64,000 nt of DNA from CP2-2F sp034432555. GTDB lineage: Bacteria > Chloroflexota > Anaerolineae > Aggregatilineales > UBA2796. The translations under genes and the position numbers were made by a program. This document shows, piece by piece, positions 17,430 through 26,567 of the stretch; position 1 is the first letter of the stretch, and each line of letters opens with the position of its first letter. A model generated the notes under the pieces. It worked only from the letters and a program-made list of their open reading frames with translations, searched no databases and was not told where the DNA came from. Where the stretch lies: contig DAOUBW010000038.1 in the NCBI GenBank assembly GCA_034432555.1, forward strand, positions 124,001 to 188,000, written 5' to 3'.

Positions 17430-18220
17430 TGCTGCGCGTAGCGCGAATCGTTAAAGCCGCTATGTTTGTGGCTGTTGTGACCGCCGTGGCTATGCGTGCG
17501 CCGCGAGTGCCGCACGAAGGTATCGAACAGGTTTCGCATGGCGCTGTCAAAGGCGATCAAGCCTTCAGGGTGCCACTGCACGCCGATGACAAATTCGCGG
17601 TCGGTATGCTCAATCGCCTCGATCACACCATCCGGCGCGTGCGCCACAACGCGGAAATTCGGCGCAACCTGCTGAATCGCCTGATGATGAAAGCTGTTCA
17701 CACGGGCAGTTTGCCCAAGGATGCGTGCCAGGTGCGAGCGCGACTCCACCGCAATATCATGCGCCACATAGTCGCGCTGCTTTTCAGGGAAATACTGGTG
17801 GCGGATGGCTTGCGGCAGTTCGTCAGCAATATCTTGCAGCAGCGTGCCGCCGCCTGCCACATTCAGCGCTTGCACACCACGGCAGACGCCCAAGATTGGT
17901 AAATGATCATCCAATGCCCAGTGCAGCAGACGCAGTTCCGCCTCGTCACGCAGCGGATCAATGCCGCTGGTCTTTGGGTGTGGCTCACAAGCGTAGGTCT
18001 CCGGGTTCAGGTCGCCACCACCCGCCATAAACAAGCCATCCAAGCGCTCGTAAAGGCTGCGAAGGGTCGTTTCGCTAAGCGCCAGCGGGATGATGACAGG
18101 GATTGCGCCAGCGGCTTCTAGGGCGGTGATGTAGGGGCGGCTCATCGCAAAGCGTGGCGGCATAGATTCCGGCGAGGATGTGTCGAAGAAGCTAGGGATG
18201 CCGATCAACGGACTGCTCAT
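17426..18220 (-). CDS. Class I glutamine amidotransferase-like hydrolase (gamma-Glu-GABA hydrolase family)
   Basis: The start at 18220 is chosen because AAAGGTG precedes it and the protein then begins MSSPLIGIPSFFD, as in the PuuD family. The 264-residue product carries the nucleophile elbow GVCRGVQALN (Cys113), NSFHHQAI and the catalytic His/Glu in GVQWHPEG. PuuD-type enzymes hydrolyse gamma-glutamyl-gamma-aminobutyrate in putrescine breakdown, but many family members have other substrates. A His-rich C-terminal tail (RTHSHGGHNSHKH) is an unusual addition and might bind metal. No putrescine-pathway genes are adjacent. Confidence 0.9.
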   Translation of the reverse strand: MSSPLIGIPSFFDTSSPESMPPRFAMSRPYITALEAAGAIPVIIPLALSETTLRSLYERLDGLFMAGGGDLNPETYACEPHPKTSGIDPLRDEAELRLLHWALDDHLPILGVCRGVQALNVAGGGTLLQDIADELPQAIRHQYFPEKQRDYVAHDIAVESRSHLARILGQTARVNSFHHQAIQQVAPNFRVVAHAPDGVIEAIEHTDREFVIGVQWHPEGLIAFDSAMRNLFDTFVRHSRRTHSHGGHNSHKHSGFNDSRYAQH

Positions 18221-18240
18221 GCACAAAGCACCTTTCCGTG

Positions 18241-18290
18241 CCGCGTTCAAACGCGGTAACGATAACAAATTGCCTGAGTGCTTCTCAGGC
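18241..18290 (-). promoter_or_regulatory. Two adjacent hairpins in the 5' leader of the amidotransferase gene
   Basis: CCGCG/CGCGG (18241-18245 with 18252-18256) and GCCTGAG/CTCAGGC (18272-18278 with 18284-18290) lie 20 to 70 bases upstream of the 18220 start. On the plus strand the second is followed by TATTTT. They could be a leader structure, or the remains of a terminator. Confidence 0.35.
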
Positions 18291-18459
18291 TATTTTAATC
18301 TTATCATCTCCGTCTGAACTATACAACAGGTTGCCTCTGATTTGTGAAGACCTTGTGATCTTTACCGAGAGGGCTAGGCAGGCGTTGGGCAGCCCGCCGT
18401 CAGCAGGTTAGACTAAACACTATCACGCAAAACATCTGCAACCCTCGAAATAGGTGCTT

Positions 18460-20190
18460 ATGCTCAAAGACAGACGCTTGTTTGCCTTCATGACCAATCA
18501 GCGGCGCTTGCTGGCGCTGCATTTGGGCGCTGCCGTGCTGAACGCTGCCCTGTTGGTGCTGTGGGCAATCGCGCTCGCCGACTCGATCAACCGCCTGTTC
18601 TTGCTAGGGCAATCATTGGCAGAGGTAGGCGATCTGCTGTTGATCCTGCTAATCCTCACCCTGCTGCGCGCCGCGCTGACCTATTTTGTGGAGCGCACTG
18701 CCAGCCAGATCGCCGAACGCATCAAGCGTGATGTGCGGACGCGCCTCACGCAGCATCTGCTCGCCCTCGGACCGACCTTCACACATGGTGAACGCAGCGG
18801 CGAACTTGCCAACACCATCAGCCAAGCGCCCGAAGATATTGCCATCATCTTCAGCCAGTATCTGCCGGCGCTGTTTCTCGCTGTCATTGCGCCATTGATC
18901 ATTCTCGTGTTCGTCTTTCCGATTGATCTGCTCAGTGGCGTTGTGATGTTGGTCACCGCACCGCTGATCCCCTTCTTCATGATCTTGATCGGCAGCATCG
19001 CTGGCAGGCTGGCACGCCAACAATACGCCGCGCTCAGCCTGATGAGCGCACACTTCCTCGACGTGCTGCAAGGCTTGGCTACGCTCAAGCTCTTTAACCG
19101 TGAGGCAGCCCAAACCGAGATGATCCACACCATCACAGACCGCTTTCGGCGGACGACGCTCAGCGTGGTGCGGATTGCGTTCCTGTCCTCACTCACCTTA
19201 GAGTTGCTGGCAACGCTCAGCATCGCCGTGATCGCCGTTGAGATCGGCATCCGCTTGCTGTACGGCTTCATTGACTTTGATCGGGCGCTGTTCATCCTGA
19301 TCATCGCCCCAGAGTTCTATATGCCGCTGCGGACGCTTGGTGCGCGCTTCCATGCTGGCACTAACGGTGCCGCGGCTGCCAAGCGTGTGTTTGCCATCCT
19401 TGAAGCGCCATTGCCTGAGCGCGGTCAACAGGCGGCAGCGCCTGCCTTGCCGCACTTCGAGATTGCCTTTGAGTCGGTCTCCTATACCTACGGCGCACAA
19501 GGTGAAGGTGAGCGCGCCGCCTTAAAGTCGGTCAGTTTTCGGCTGCCTGTTGGCAAGCAAACTGCCCTGATTGGGCATAGCGGCGCCGGCAAAAGCACGG
19601 TCGCTGCGCTGCTGCTCGGTTTTCTGACGCCAAGCGCGGGCAGGATCACCGTAGGCGGCGTGCCGCTGAACGATCTGCCGCTGGCGTGGTGGCGCGATCA
19701 GGTGGCGTGGCTGCCGCAAAAGCCCTACTTGTTCAATGGCACAATTCTAGAGAATATTCAGCACGCTAAGCCGAGTGCTTCAGAGGCAGAGATCAAGGCG
19801 GCGGCGCAAGCTGCCTTAGCACATGAGTTCATCCTGAGTTTGCCCGAAGGCTACCAGACGCGCATCGGTGAGCGCGGCGCACGGCTGAGCGGCGGTCAGG
19901 CACAGCGGATAGCCCTTGCGCGTGCCTTCCTGAAAAACGCGCCGCTGATCATCCTTGACGAGGCGACCGCCAACCTCGATCCGCAGACGGAGGCGCACAT
20001 CAACGCGGCGCTCAAACGGCTGTGTGAAGGGCGTACCGCCCTGATCATCGCGCATCGGCTTGGCACGGTCTATCAAGCTGATCAAATCGTGGTACTGAGC
20101 GGCGGTCAGGTGGCAGAGATCGGCACGCACCACACGCTTTTGCAGCGCGAAGGCGCCTACCGCGCCCTTGTGCTTGCCGCCGGCGTATAG
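18460..20190 (+). CDS. cydD: ABC exporter subunit, CydD-like (thiol reductant exporter)
   Basis: The 576-residue fusion has a six-helix membrane domain (about 15-310) and an ATP-binding domain (about 340-570) with Walker A GHSGAGKST, signature LSGGQAQRIALARAFL and Walker B LIILDEAT. Membrane-domain blocks PLIPFFMILIGSIAGRLA and AVEIGIRLLYGF...APEFYMPLRTLGARFHAG are typical of CydD, half of the CydDC heterodimer that exports cysteine/glutathione for cytochrome bd assembly. AATAGG precedes the ATG at 18460; a GTG lies six bases upstream. No cydC or cydAB is in the window, so the partner is elsewhere or the protein works as a homodimer. Confidence 0.85.
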   Translation: MLKDRRLFAFMTNQRRLLALHLGAAVLNAALLVLWAIALADSINRLFLLGQSLAEVGDLLLILLILTLLRAALTYFVERTASQIAERIKRDVRTRLTQHLLALGPTFTHGERSGELANTISQAPEDIAIIFSQYLPALFLAVIAPLIILVFVFPIDLLSGVVMLVTAPLIPFFMILIGSIAGRLARQQYAALSLMSAHFLDVLQGLATLKLFNREAAQTEMIHTITDRFRRTTLSVVRIAFLSSLTLELLATLSIAVIAVEIGIRLLYGFIDFDRALFILIIAPEFYMPLRTLGARFHAGTNGAAAAKRVFAILEAPLPERGQQAAAPALPHFEIAFESVSYTYGAQGEGERAALKSVSFRLPVGKQTALIGHSGAGKSTVAALLLGFLTPSAGRITVGGVPLNDLPLAWWRDQVAWLPQKPYLFNGTILENIQHAKPSASEAEIKAAAQAALAHEFILSLPEGYQTRIGERGARLSGGQAQRIALARAFLKNAPLIILDEATANLDPQTEAHINAALKRLCEGRTALIIAHRLGTVYQADQIVVLSGGQVAEIGTHHTLLQREGAYRALVLAAGV

Positions 20191-20290
20191 TAGCACCGTC
20201 CCACGCTGGGCAAATAGCTGCACATTTCAGGGAATGCGCTAGAATAGGCGCTTATCAGTTTTTACATCTTATGTGAGGAGTCGTTACCGC

Positions 20291-20686
20291 ATGGCGACGT
20301 GGAAAACACCAGCCGACTGCCGCTACACCAAATCGGATGAGTGGGTGCGTGTGGAAGGTGCTGAGGCTGTGATCGGCATTACTGATTATGCCCAAGACCA
20401 ACTTTCAGATATTGTTTTTATCGAGTTTCCCAGTGTTGGCGCCACCCTTGCCGCAGGCGCAACCTTTGGCACGGTCGAGAGCGTCAAAGCTGCCTCCGAT
20501 TTGGCGATGCCCATCAGTGGTGAGGTGATCGCCGTCAACAGCCCGCTTAGCGATTCGCCTGAAAAGATCAACGAGGATGCCTTTGGCGCAGCATGGCTGA
20601 TCCGCATTCGGCACACCAACCTTGCCGAGCTAGACGCCCTGATGGACGCTGAGGCATACCAGAAATATTGCGAGGAGCGCGCTTAG
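20291..20686 (+). CDS. gcvH: Glycine cleavage system H protein
   Basis: The 131-residue lipoyl carrier shuttles the aminomethyl group between GcvP and GcvT. It shows the family start YTKSDEWVRVEG, GITDYAQDQLSDIVFIEFP and the lipoylation motif ESVKAASD with Lys66, then the second hammerhead half GEVIAVN...INEDAFGAAWLIRI. The ATG at 20291 is set by TGAGGAG (20274-20280). GcvT is encoded far away in the window as part of the SHMT fusion at 58966, and GcvP is not present. A binding-lipoprotein gene follows two bases after the stop. Confidence 0.97.
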   Translation: MATWKTPADCRYTKSDEWVRVEGAEAVIGITDYAQDQLSDIVFIEFPSVGATLAAGATFGTVESVKAASDLAMPISGEVIAVNSPLSDSPEKINEDAFGAAWLIRIRHTNLAELDALMDAEAYQKYCEERA

Positions 20687-20688
20687 TG

Positions 20689-22014
20689 ATGCAGCACTGT
20701 GTTCGGCTGGCGCTCTACGCCACGCTATTAGGCGTTTTGGCTGCCTGTGGTGCGCCACAAGCACATGCCAGCAGCCAAGTGCCGAACATAGTGCCGCGGT
20801 TAGGTGCTGACCAACAACAGCCGACGCCGAGCAGCACGCCAAGCCCAACTGCCACACCGCCGCCGCCGCCTACGATCAGCTTATGGTTTCCCGCGCTGCT
20901 CAGCTATGAGGCAGAGCTGCACACTGCCACCTTGTTTAGCGAACTGCTGAACGACTACAGCCACCACAGCGGACACACCGTTAATCTGCGTCTGCGCCGC
21001 ACCGATGGACTGGGCGGCATTTTTGAAACGCTCAGCAGCGCCGCCCGCGTTGCACCGAGCGCCTTGCCTGATATGGTGCTGCTGCGCGCCCGTGATCTGC
21101 CACGTGCTGCGGCGGCGCGTCTTATTTTCCCGTTAGAGGCTGCCGTGCTGCGCGAGGAGGCGTACTTCACCACAGGCTTGGTGCTAGGGCAATTTGAAGG
21201 CACACAATACGGCATTCCCTATCTGCTGGAGATGCAGCACACCGTCTATCGCGGCGAAGGTGCGCCGCCCATCAGCCTAAGCGCGCTCATCAGCCGCCAA
21301 CTGCCCTACCTATTCACCGCAAAGGTGAGCAAAGGCGCCAATAGCACCCTGCTTAGCCATTACGTCACATTGGGCGGCAGGCTTAACGACCAGAACGGCG
21401 ATCCACTGCTCGATTATGAGCCGCTACTGGCGGTGATGACCCTCTATGCTGAGGCACACGCAGCAGGCAGCCTGCTTGATGATGTGCTGGACTACGCCGA
21501 ATCTGCCCAATATTGGTCGTCCTTTGTGGCGGGCAAAAATGCCCTTGTGCAGGTAGACTCCACCTTCTTCTTGCGGCAGCGTGCGCTTGCCAACAGCAGT
21601 ACTGCTGAGACATGGCAAGTCGCTGCGCTACCACGCATCTCCAGCGAGACGCCGCCGCTGAGCATTGTGGATGGCTGGTTATGGGTCTTTACAACGGAAG
21701 ATGCCGAACGGCAGAACCGCGCCCTCGCCTTGCTGCGTTGGCTGAAAGATGCGACGCGCTTTGCCGAATTCAGCCAGCAGATAGGCATGTTGCCCTCACA
21801 GCGTGCGGCGCTTGCCGCGTGGGAAGATAGCGCCTACGCCGCTTTTGCCGCCGCCCTGCTAGACCGCGCCCTTGTGCCGCTGGCAGACACCGTCAACCTG
21901 ACTGCCGCTGAGGCACTGCAAGAGAACTTTGCGCGCATTCTGAAGGGCGAGGCAGATGGCGAAAATGCTGCCAACACCGCCCTAGAGAAAGTCCGCGGCG
22001 CACACGAACGCTAG
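20689..22014 (+). CDS. Extracellular solute-binding lipoprotein, family 1 (sugar type)
   Basis: The start at 20689 follows the gcvH stop by two bases, with GAGGAGCG inside gcvH as ribosome-binding site. The 441-residue product has a lipobox LAAC (Cys20) and a Thr/Pro-rich tether (about 45-70). A periplasmic-binding fold follows, with TISLWFPALLSYEAELHTATLF, ALPDMVLLRARDLP, YGIPYLLEMQHTVYR and WLWVFTTEDAERQNRALALLRWL. Family 1 proteins deliver sugars or polyols to ABC importers. No permease or ATPase is adjacent. Its close coupling to gcvH is curious but may be chance. The stop overlaps the convergent MFS gene by four bases. Confidence 0.87.
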   Translation: MQHCVRLALYATLLGVLAACGAPQAHASSQVPNIVPRLGADQQQPTPSSTPSPTATPPPPPTISLWFPALLSYEAELHTATLFSELLNDYSHHSGHTVNLRLRRTDGLGGIFETLSSAARVAPSALPDMVLLRARDLPRAAAARLIFPLEAAVLREEAYFTTGLVLGQFEGTQYGIPYLLEMQHTVYRGEGAPPISLSALISRQLPYLFTAKVSKGANSTLLSHYVTLGGRLNDQNGDPLLDYEPLLAVMTLYAEAHAAGSLLDDVLDYAESAQYWSSFVAGKNALVQVDSTFFLRQRALANSSTAETWQVAALPRISSETPPLSIVDGWLWVFTTEDAERQNRALALLRWLKDATRFAEFSQQIGMLPSQRAALAAWEDSAYAAFAAALLDRALVPLADTVNLTAAEALQENFARILKGEADGENAANTALEKVRGAHER

Positions 22015-23201
22015 ACGGCATACTGCGCGCTGCGCGAAATGGCTCGGTTTGCCAACAGGATCAGCACCAACGCTGCCACCTGAAAGATCAGCACAGTGCC
22101 GTAGGCGCTCCGAATGCCGATGTTATCTGCCAGCCCGCCTAACAATTGCGGCGCCAACAGCACGGCAAGGCTGACGCACAGCCCAAGCCGTGCATTGGCT
22201 GCATCCACACGCACCGAGGCAATACCCAGCGCCAGCGAGACACCCTGCGGGAACAGATTGGCGGAACCTAGCCCAGCGATAAACAAGCCGACCACGTTTA
22301 GCGCGGGCGATGGTGCTAACCACAGTAGCAAAAAGCCGCCAATGGCAAGGCAGATCGCCACCATTAACAAGCTGGTATTCCGATAGTGCCGTGTGAGGCG
22401 ACTGCCGACGATGCGCCCGATCAGCATGGCGATGAAGAAGAAGGTCATCAGGCTGGCAGCATCTACCCGCGCAAAACCAACGGCACGCTCTAGGAAATCT
22501 GCGCCCCAAAAGATGATGCTCCACTCCATAGCACCCACCAACAGCAGCACCAGCGCATACGCCCAAAACAGGTGCGGCAAGCTCTGCTTCGCCTTCGTCT
22601 GATCAGGCTGTGCTGTGGCTTTGGTAGGCATTGGCACAGACTCACGGCGAAAGGTCAGCCAGAGGATGACCAAATACACACCGCCGATATAAATCGTAGT
22701 TCGCCAGCCGATTCCGAAACGCTCTAAGTTGCCGATCAGCAGCGGCGCCAGCACAGCGGCAACGCTGGCGCTCACGTTGAGTTCCGTCAGGGCGTAGGCG
22801 CGCCATTTGCCATGCCGATCCGAAAGGGCGGATTGCAAGCCGTTTTGCAGCAAGGTACCAGCAAAGCCCGCCAAAATCATACCGCCCAAGCTCAGCGGCA
22901 ACACGCCGCCATGAATCAAGAACAGGTTGCCAAGAATGCCGCCCAACGCGCCCAACCAGATCGCGGCTTTGCGCCCAAAGCGCAGCACCAAGCGCGCCCC
23001 GATGATGCCCGTCAGGATTCCGCCAATCGCCGGCGCACTAAAGTGCCAACTTGCCTCCGCATAGCCGTAATTATTCTCGGCGCGGAAGAAAGGCATCAGC
23101 GGACCCATTGCCGACTGTAGATAGGCAAGGTAGGCAATTAACAAGTAACTTTGCCACGTTAAGCGATCACGCTGAAAGGAATCAGCGGCAGAGGTGTGCA
23201 T
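22011..23201 (-). CDS. Major facilitator superfamily transporter
   Basis: The 396-residue inner-membrane protein (start at 23201, AAGGA upstream) has about twelve hydrophobic helices in two halves. The loop 2-3 motif appears as GARLVLRFGRKAAIWLGAL, matching the MFS G-x3-D/R-R-x-G-R-K pattern loosely. A cytoplasmic charged loop in the middle (about residue 190-215, FRRESVPMPTKATAQPDQTK) splits the halves, and the second-half repeat motif is seen in GRIVGSRLTRHYRN. The substrate is unknown. The gene is convergent with the sugar-binding lipoprotein and divergent from anmK. Confidence 0.9.
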   Translation of the reverse strand: MHTSAADSFQRDRLTWQSYLLIAYLAYLQSAMGPLMPFFRAENNYGYAEASWHFSAPAIGGILTGIIGARLVLRFGRKAAIWLGALGGILGNLFLIHGGVLPLSLGGMILAGFAGTLLQNGLQSALSDRHGKWRAYALTELNVSASVAAVLAPLLIGNLERFGIGWRTTIYIGGVYLVILWLTFRRESVPMPTKATAQPDQTKAKQSLPHLFWAYALVLLLVGAMEWSIIFWGADFLERAVGFARVDAASLMTFFFIAMLIGRIVGSRLTRHYRNTSLLMVAICLAIGGFLLLWLAPSPALNVVGLFIAGLGSANLFPQGVSLALGIASVRVDAANARLGLCVSLAVLLAPQLLGGLADNIGIRSAYGTVLIFQVAALVLILLANRAISRSAQYAV

Positions 23202-23399
23202 TGTGTAGCTATCCTTAAAGAAATGCGCCACGGCGCTGTGCGTCTGAAGCTGAGGCAAGGCAGATAACGTATAGTATGCCACATTAAGGCGCAACCGCGC
23301 TATAAAGTGCCACAGTTGGGCTGCCAGTGGGCTGAGGGATCCCTCACTTGACCCACTGCCCAAAGTATGTCAGAGTAGAGGCGTTCATCTTTAAAATAT

Positions 23400-24587
23400 A
23401 TGTCCAAGACAAGACCTATCATGCGATACTTAACTGTTGTCGGTCTGATTTCCGGTACCTCTGCCGATGGCATTGACGTGGCGCTCACGCGCATCAGCGG
23501 CGCGCCGCCTGCCCTAAACCTCGAACTGGTAAAGCACCTGACCGTCCCCTACGACCCTGCCCTGCGCGCCGAGATTTTCGCCTGCTTCCGCCCAGAGTCC
23601 AGCAGTGTAGATCGCCTCTGCCGCCTCAACGTTGATCTGGGTGAGGCGTATGCCGCTGCCATTTTGCAGGTGATCAGCGTGGCAGGCTACACACCCGATC
23701 AAGTAGACTTGATCGGCTCTCACGGGCAGACGCTCTGGTATGATCCGCCCCAAGCAGGCAAGCGCGGCGCGTATCTTGCCTTTGGCGACCCATCTACCAT
23801 TGCGGAGCGGACAGGCATTACAACGGTTGGCAATTTGCGTGCGCGTGACCTTGCCGCCGGTGGGCGCGGCGCACCGTTGGTCAGCTATATGGATTGGCTG
23901 CTCTTTCGGCATCCGACGCAGTGGCGCGCCATTCAAAACATCGGCGGCATTGGCAACGTCACTGCCCTGCCACCGCTGAGCGACGCTGAATGCCCACCCC
24001 TCACCTTTGATACCGGACCCGGCAATATGATTATGGACTACTGCGCTGAGCGTGCCACCAATGGCGCACAGGCATATGATACGGATGGACGCATTGCGGC
24101 GCGCGGCAAGGTGCATAGCGAGCTGCTCTTTGGGCTGCTGGCACACCCTTACCTGCACCAAGTGCCGCCCAAAGCAACCGGACGCGAGTTGTTCGGCGTG
24201 CAGTTTGGCGCAGAACTGTGGGCGCGTGGCGAGGCACTCGGCTTGGCACCCGAAGACATCCTAGCAACGGCAACCGCCTTCACCGCGCAATCCATCGTGC
24301 AGGCATACCGCGATTGGCTGCCACAAGCACCCGCCGAAATTTATGTGGCAGGCGGCGGCGCCAAAAACCCGACTCTGCTCGCCATGCTGCAAGCCGGCGT
24401 CGGCAGTGCGCGTGTGCAGGCACATGAGGCGCTTGGCGTGCCAAGCCTTGCCAAAGAGTCTATGCTCTTTGCCCTGCTTGCCTACGAAACATGGCACGGA
24501 CGCAGCGGCGTTTTGCCCGCCCTCACTGGTGCTAGCCGCCCGGTGCCGCTCGGCGAGATTGTGCCGGGTCGCTTCTGGCACACCTGA
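23400..24587 (+). CDS. anmK: Anhydro-N-acetylmuramic acid kinase
   Basis: The 395-residue cytoplasmic enzyme phosphorylates and opens anhydroMurNAc to MurNAc-6-phosphate in cell-wall recycling. It has the ATP-binding GLISGTSADGIDVAL start, LIGSHGQTLWYDP with the catalytic-region His, TTVGNLRARDLAAGGRGAPLV, QNIGGIGNVT, DTGPGNMIMDYC and the late VAGGGAKNPTL. The length matches the family. The start at 23400 is the first ATG; a second in-frame ATG at 23421 has no better ribosome-binding site. It is followed by a Gfo/Idh oxidoreductase and murB, giving a small muropeptide-related group. The MurQ etherase expected next in the pathway is not in the window. Confidence 0.95.
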   Translation: MSKTRPIMRYLTVVGLISGTSADGIDVALTRISGAPPALNLELVKHLTVPYDPALRAEIFACFRPESSSVDRLCRLNVDLGEAYAAAILQVISVAGYTPDQVDLIGSHGQTLWYDPPQAGKRGAYLAFGDPSTIAERTGITTVGNLRARDLAAGGRGAPLVSYMDWLLFRHPTQWRAIQNIGGIGNVTALPPLSDAECPPLTFDTGPGNMIMDYCAERATNGAQAYDTDGRIAARGKVHSELLFGLLAHPYLHQVPPKATGRELFGVQFGAELWARGEALGLAPEDILATATAFTAQSIVQAYRDWLPQAPAEIYVAGGGAKNPTLLAMLQAGVGSARVQAHEALGVPSLAKESMLFALLAYETWHGRSGVLPALTGASRPVPLGEIVPGRFWHT

Positions 24588-24606
24588 TTGAGAGGAATTT
24601 TCAAGC

Positions 24607-25596
24607 ATGAGTCATTCACAACCCATTCGCTGGGGAATCCTCAGCACTGGCAGAATTGCCCGCGCCTTTGCCGCTGCGCTTAAACTGCTGCCTGACGCTA
24701 AGTTGGTGGCGGTTGGCTCGCGCAGCCGCACCAGCGCCGATGAGTTCGCCATCACCTACGATGTGCCACGCGCCTACGATAGCTACGAGGCATTCGCCGC
24801 CGACCCTGAGGTAGACATCGTCTACATTGGCACACCGCACCCGATGCACGCCGAAAATACGCGGCTGTGCCTAGAGGCGGGTAAGCATGTCATCTGCGAG
24901 AAGCCCTTTGCCATGAATGCTGCCCAAGCAGAGGCGATGATCAGCTTGGCGCGTGCCAAAGGGCTGTTCCTGATGGAGGCGATGTGGACGCGCTTCATCC
25001 CGGCGGTTGCACGTGCCAAACAACTGCTCGATCAGGGCACCTTGGGCAAAGTCTGGATGATGTCTGGCACGTTTTGCTTTCGGGCGCCCTTCAACCCGAA
25101 AAGCCGCCTGTACGCACCTGAACTGGGCGGCGGCTCACTGCTGGATGTTGGCGTCTATGTGTTGTCGTTCGCCTCATGGCTGTTTGGGCAGCCCAAGAGC
25201 ATTCAGAGTTCTGCCTACATCGGCAGCAGCGGCGTAGATGAGCGCGCTGTGATGCAGCTTGTTTATGAAGGCGGCGAATTGGCAGCGCTCATGTCTGCGG
25301 TTAGCCTGAAAGCGCCGATTGAGGTGCTTTTAGCAGGCACAGAGGGCTACCTGACCATTCACGAGCCGTTTTACAAAGCGCAGCAGTTCACCATCACGCC
25401 CGTAGAAGGCGAAGCACAAACCTATACGCTGCCCTATGAAGGCAACGGCTATCAGTTTGAGGCAATCGAGGCGATGCGCTGCTTGCGGGCGGGCTTGTTG
25501 GAGAGTCCGACCATGCCGCTTGAGGAGACGCTCAGCATCATGCGGACGATGGATACCATTCGTGGGCAGTGGGGCTTGAAATATCCGAATGAGTGA
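24607..25596 (+). CDS. Gfo/Idh/MocA family oxidoreductase
   Basis: This 329-residue NAD(P)-dependent enzyme has an N-terminal Rossmann fold (WGILSTGRIARAFAAAL, then VDIVYIGTPHPMHAENT). HVICEKPFAMN holds the catalytic Lys of the EKP motif, and the C-terminal alpha/beta domain includes GGGSLLDVGVYVLSFASWLFG. The order and the MWTRFIPA segment resemble dihydrodiol/glucose-fructose-type members. GAGAGGA precedes the ATG. It lies between anmK and murB and overlaps murB by eight bases, so co-transcription is likely. A role with amino-sugar derivatives is inference from context only. Confidence 0.93.
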   Translation: MSHSQPIRWGILSTGRIARAFAAALKLLPDAKLVAVGSRSRTSADEFAITYDVPRAYDSYEAFAADPEVDIVYIGTPHPMHAENTRLCLEAGKHVICEKPFAMNAAQAEAMISLARAKGLFLMEAMWTRFIPAVARAKQLLDQGTLGKVWMMSGTFCFRAPFNPKSRLYAPELGGGSLLDVGVYVLSFASWLFGQPKSIQSSAYIGSSGVDERAVMQLVYEGGELAALMSAVSLKAPIEVLLAGTEGYLTIHEPFYKAQQFTITPVEGEAQTYTLPYEGNGYQFEAIEAMRCLRAGLLESPTMPLEETLSIMRTMDTIRGQWGLKYPNE

Positions 25597-26497
25597 GTAT
25601 GAGGCGCTGCTGCGTCCGCATTTGGGCGCGGCACTGCACCTAAACGCACCCATGGCGCGCTATACAGTGGCACGCTTGGGCGGTGCTGCCGATGCACTGG
25701 TTATCGCTGATTCGGCGGCACTGCTGGAACAGGCGGCGCGCCTAGCATGGGCGCAGGGCTGGCAGGTGCGGATCATTGGCGGCGGCGCAAACGTGCTGGT
25801 GGCAGATGGCGGCGTGCGCGGTGTGGTCATCCTCAACCGTGCCGATGCGGTTAGCTACGGCACTGAGGGCGCGCTGATCGCGGAAAGCGGCGCATCGCTG
25901 ATCGGCTTGGCGCGGGCTGCCATCGAGCGCGGTTGGGCAGGCTTGACGTGGGCAATCGGCATTCCGGGGACGCTGGGCGGCGCGGTAGTGAACAATGCCG
26001 GCGCCTACGGCGGCGAAATTGGGCAATTTTTGCTGTGGGCAGAGATTGCCGAACCAGACCAGCCAACGCGCCGCTGGGAACGTGCTGAACTCGCCTACAC
26101 CTACCGCGAATCGGCATTGAAGCGGCGCAGCACGCCTTACGCTGTGCTTTCGGCGGCGCTGCAACTGGCGCCCAACAGCGATCCTGCTGCGCTGCGCGCC
26201 GAAGCAGAGGCACACAGTGGACATCGGCGGCGCACGCAGCCCAACGGCGCAAGTTTGGGCAGCATGTTCAAAAATCCGCCGAACGACTATGCTGGTCGGC
26301 TGATTGAAGCAGCGGGCTTGAAAGGCACACAAATTGGCGGCGTGCAGATTTCGCCGCAACACGCCAACTGGTTCATCAACACAGGCAGCGGCACTGCCGC
26401 CGACTATCTGGCGCTGATCCGTTTGGCGCAGCAGCGTGTTGCTGAACAGTTCGGCATCCATCTTGAACTAGAGATTGAGCTAATCGGTGATTTCTAG
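25589..26497 (+). CDS. murB: UDP-N-acetylenolpyruvoylglucosamine reductase
   Basis: The 302-residue FAD enzyme makes UDP-MurNAc for peptidoglycan. It shows ARLGGAADALVIAD at the N-terminus, the FAD-binding IIGGGANVLVADGGVRG, GLTWAIGIPGTLGGAVVNNAGAYG, the catalytic-region YTYRES, NGASLGSMFKNPP with the proton-donor Ser region, and the C-terminal Glu in LELEIELIG. This is the shorter (type II-like) form. Its ATG lies inside the end of the oxidoreductase gene. With anmK two genes upstream it forms a cell-wall synthesis and recycling group. Confidence 0.96.
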   Translation: MSEYEALLRPHLGAALHLNAPMARYTVARLGGAADALVIADSAALLEQAARLAWAQGWQVRIIGGGANVLVADGGVRGVVILNRADAVSYGTEGALIAESGASLIGLARAAIERGWAGLTWAIGIPGTLGGAVVNNAGAYGGEIGQFLLWAEIAEPDQPTRRWERAELAYTYRESALKRRSTPYAVLSAALQLAPNSDPAALRAEAEAHSGHRRRTQPNGASLGSMFKNPPNDYAGRLIEAAGLKGTQIGGVQISPQHANWFINTGSGTAADYLALIRLAQQRVAEQFGIHLELEIELIGDF

Positions 26498-26567
26498 GCG
26501 CAGCGCGTAGAGGTGCGTATAATCTGCCCTTAAATGATGTGCCTCTAGAAATGAGGATTTTGGGCAG

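Noticed and set aside
20210..20290. Glycine riboswitch upstream of gcvH
   Set aside because: The leader is under 100 bases and no tandem aptamer pattern can be seen.
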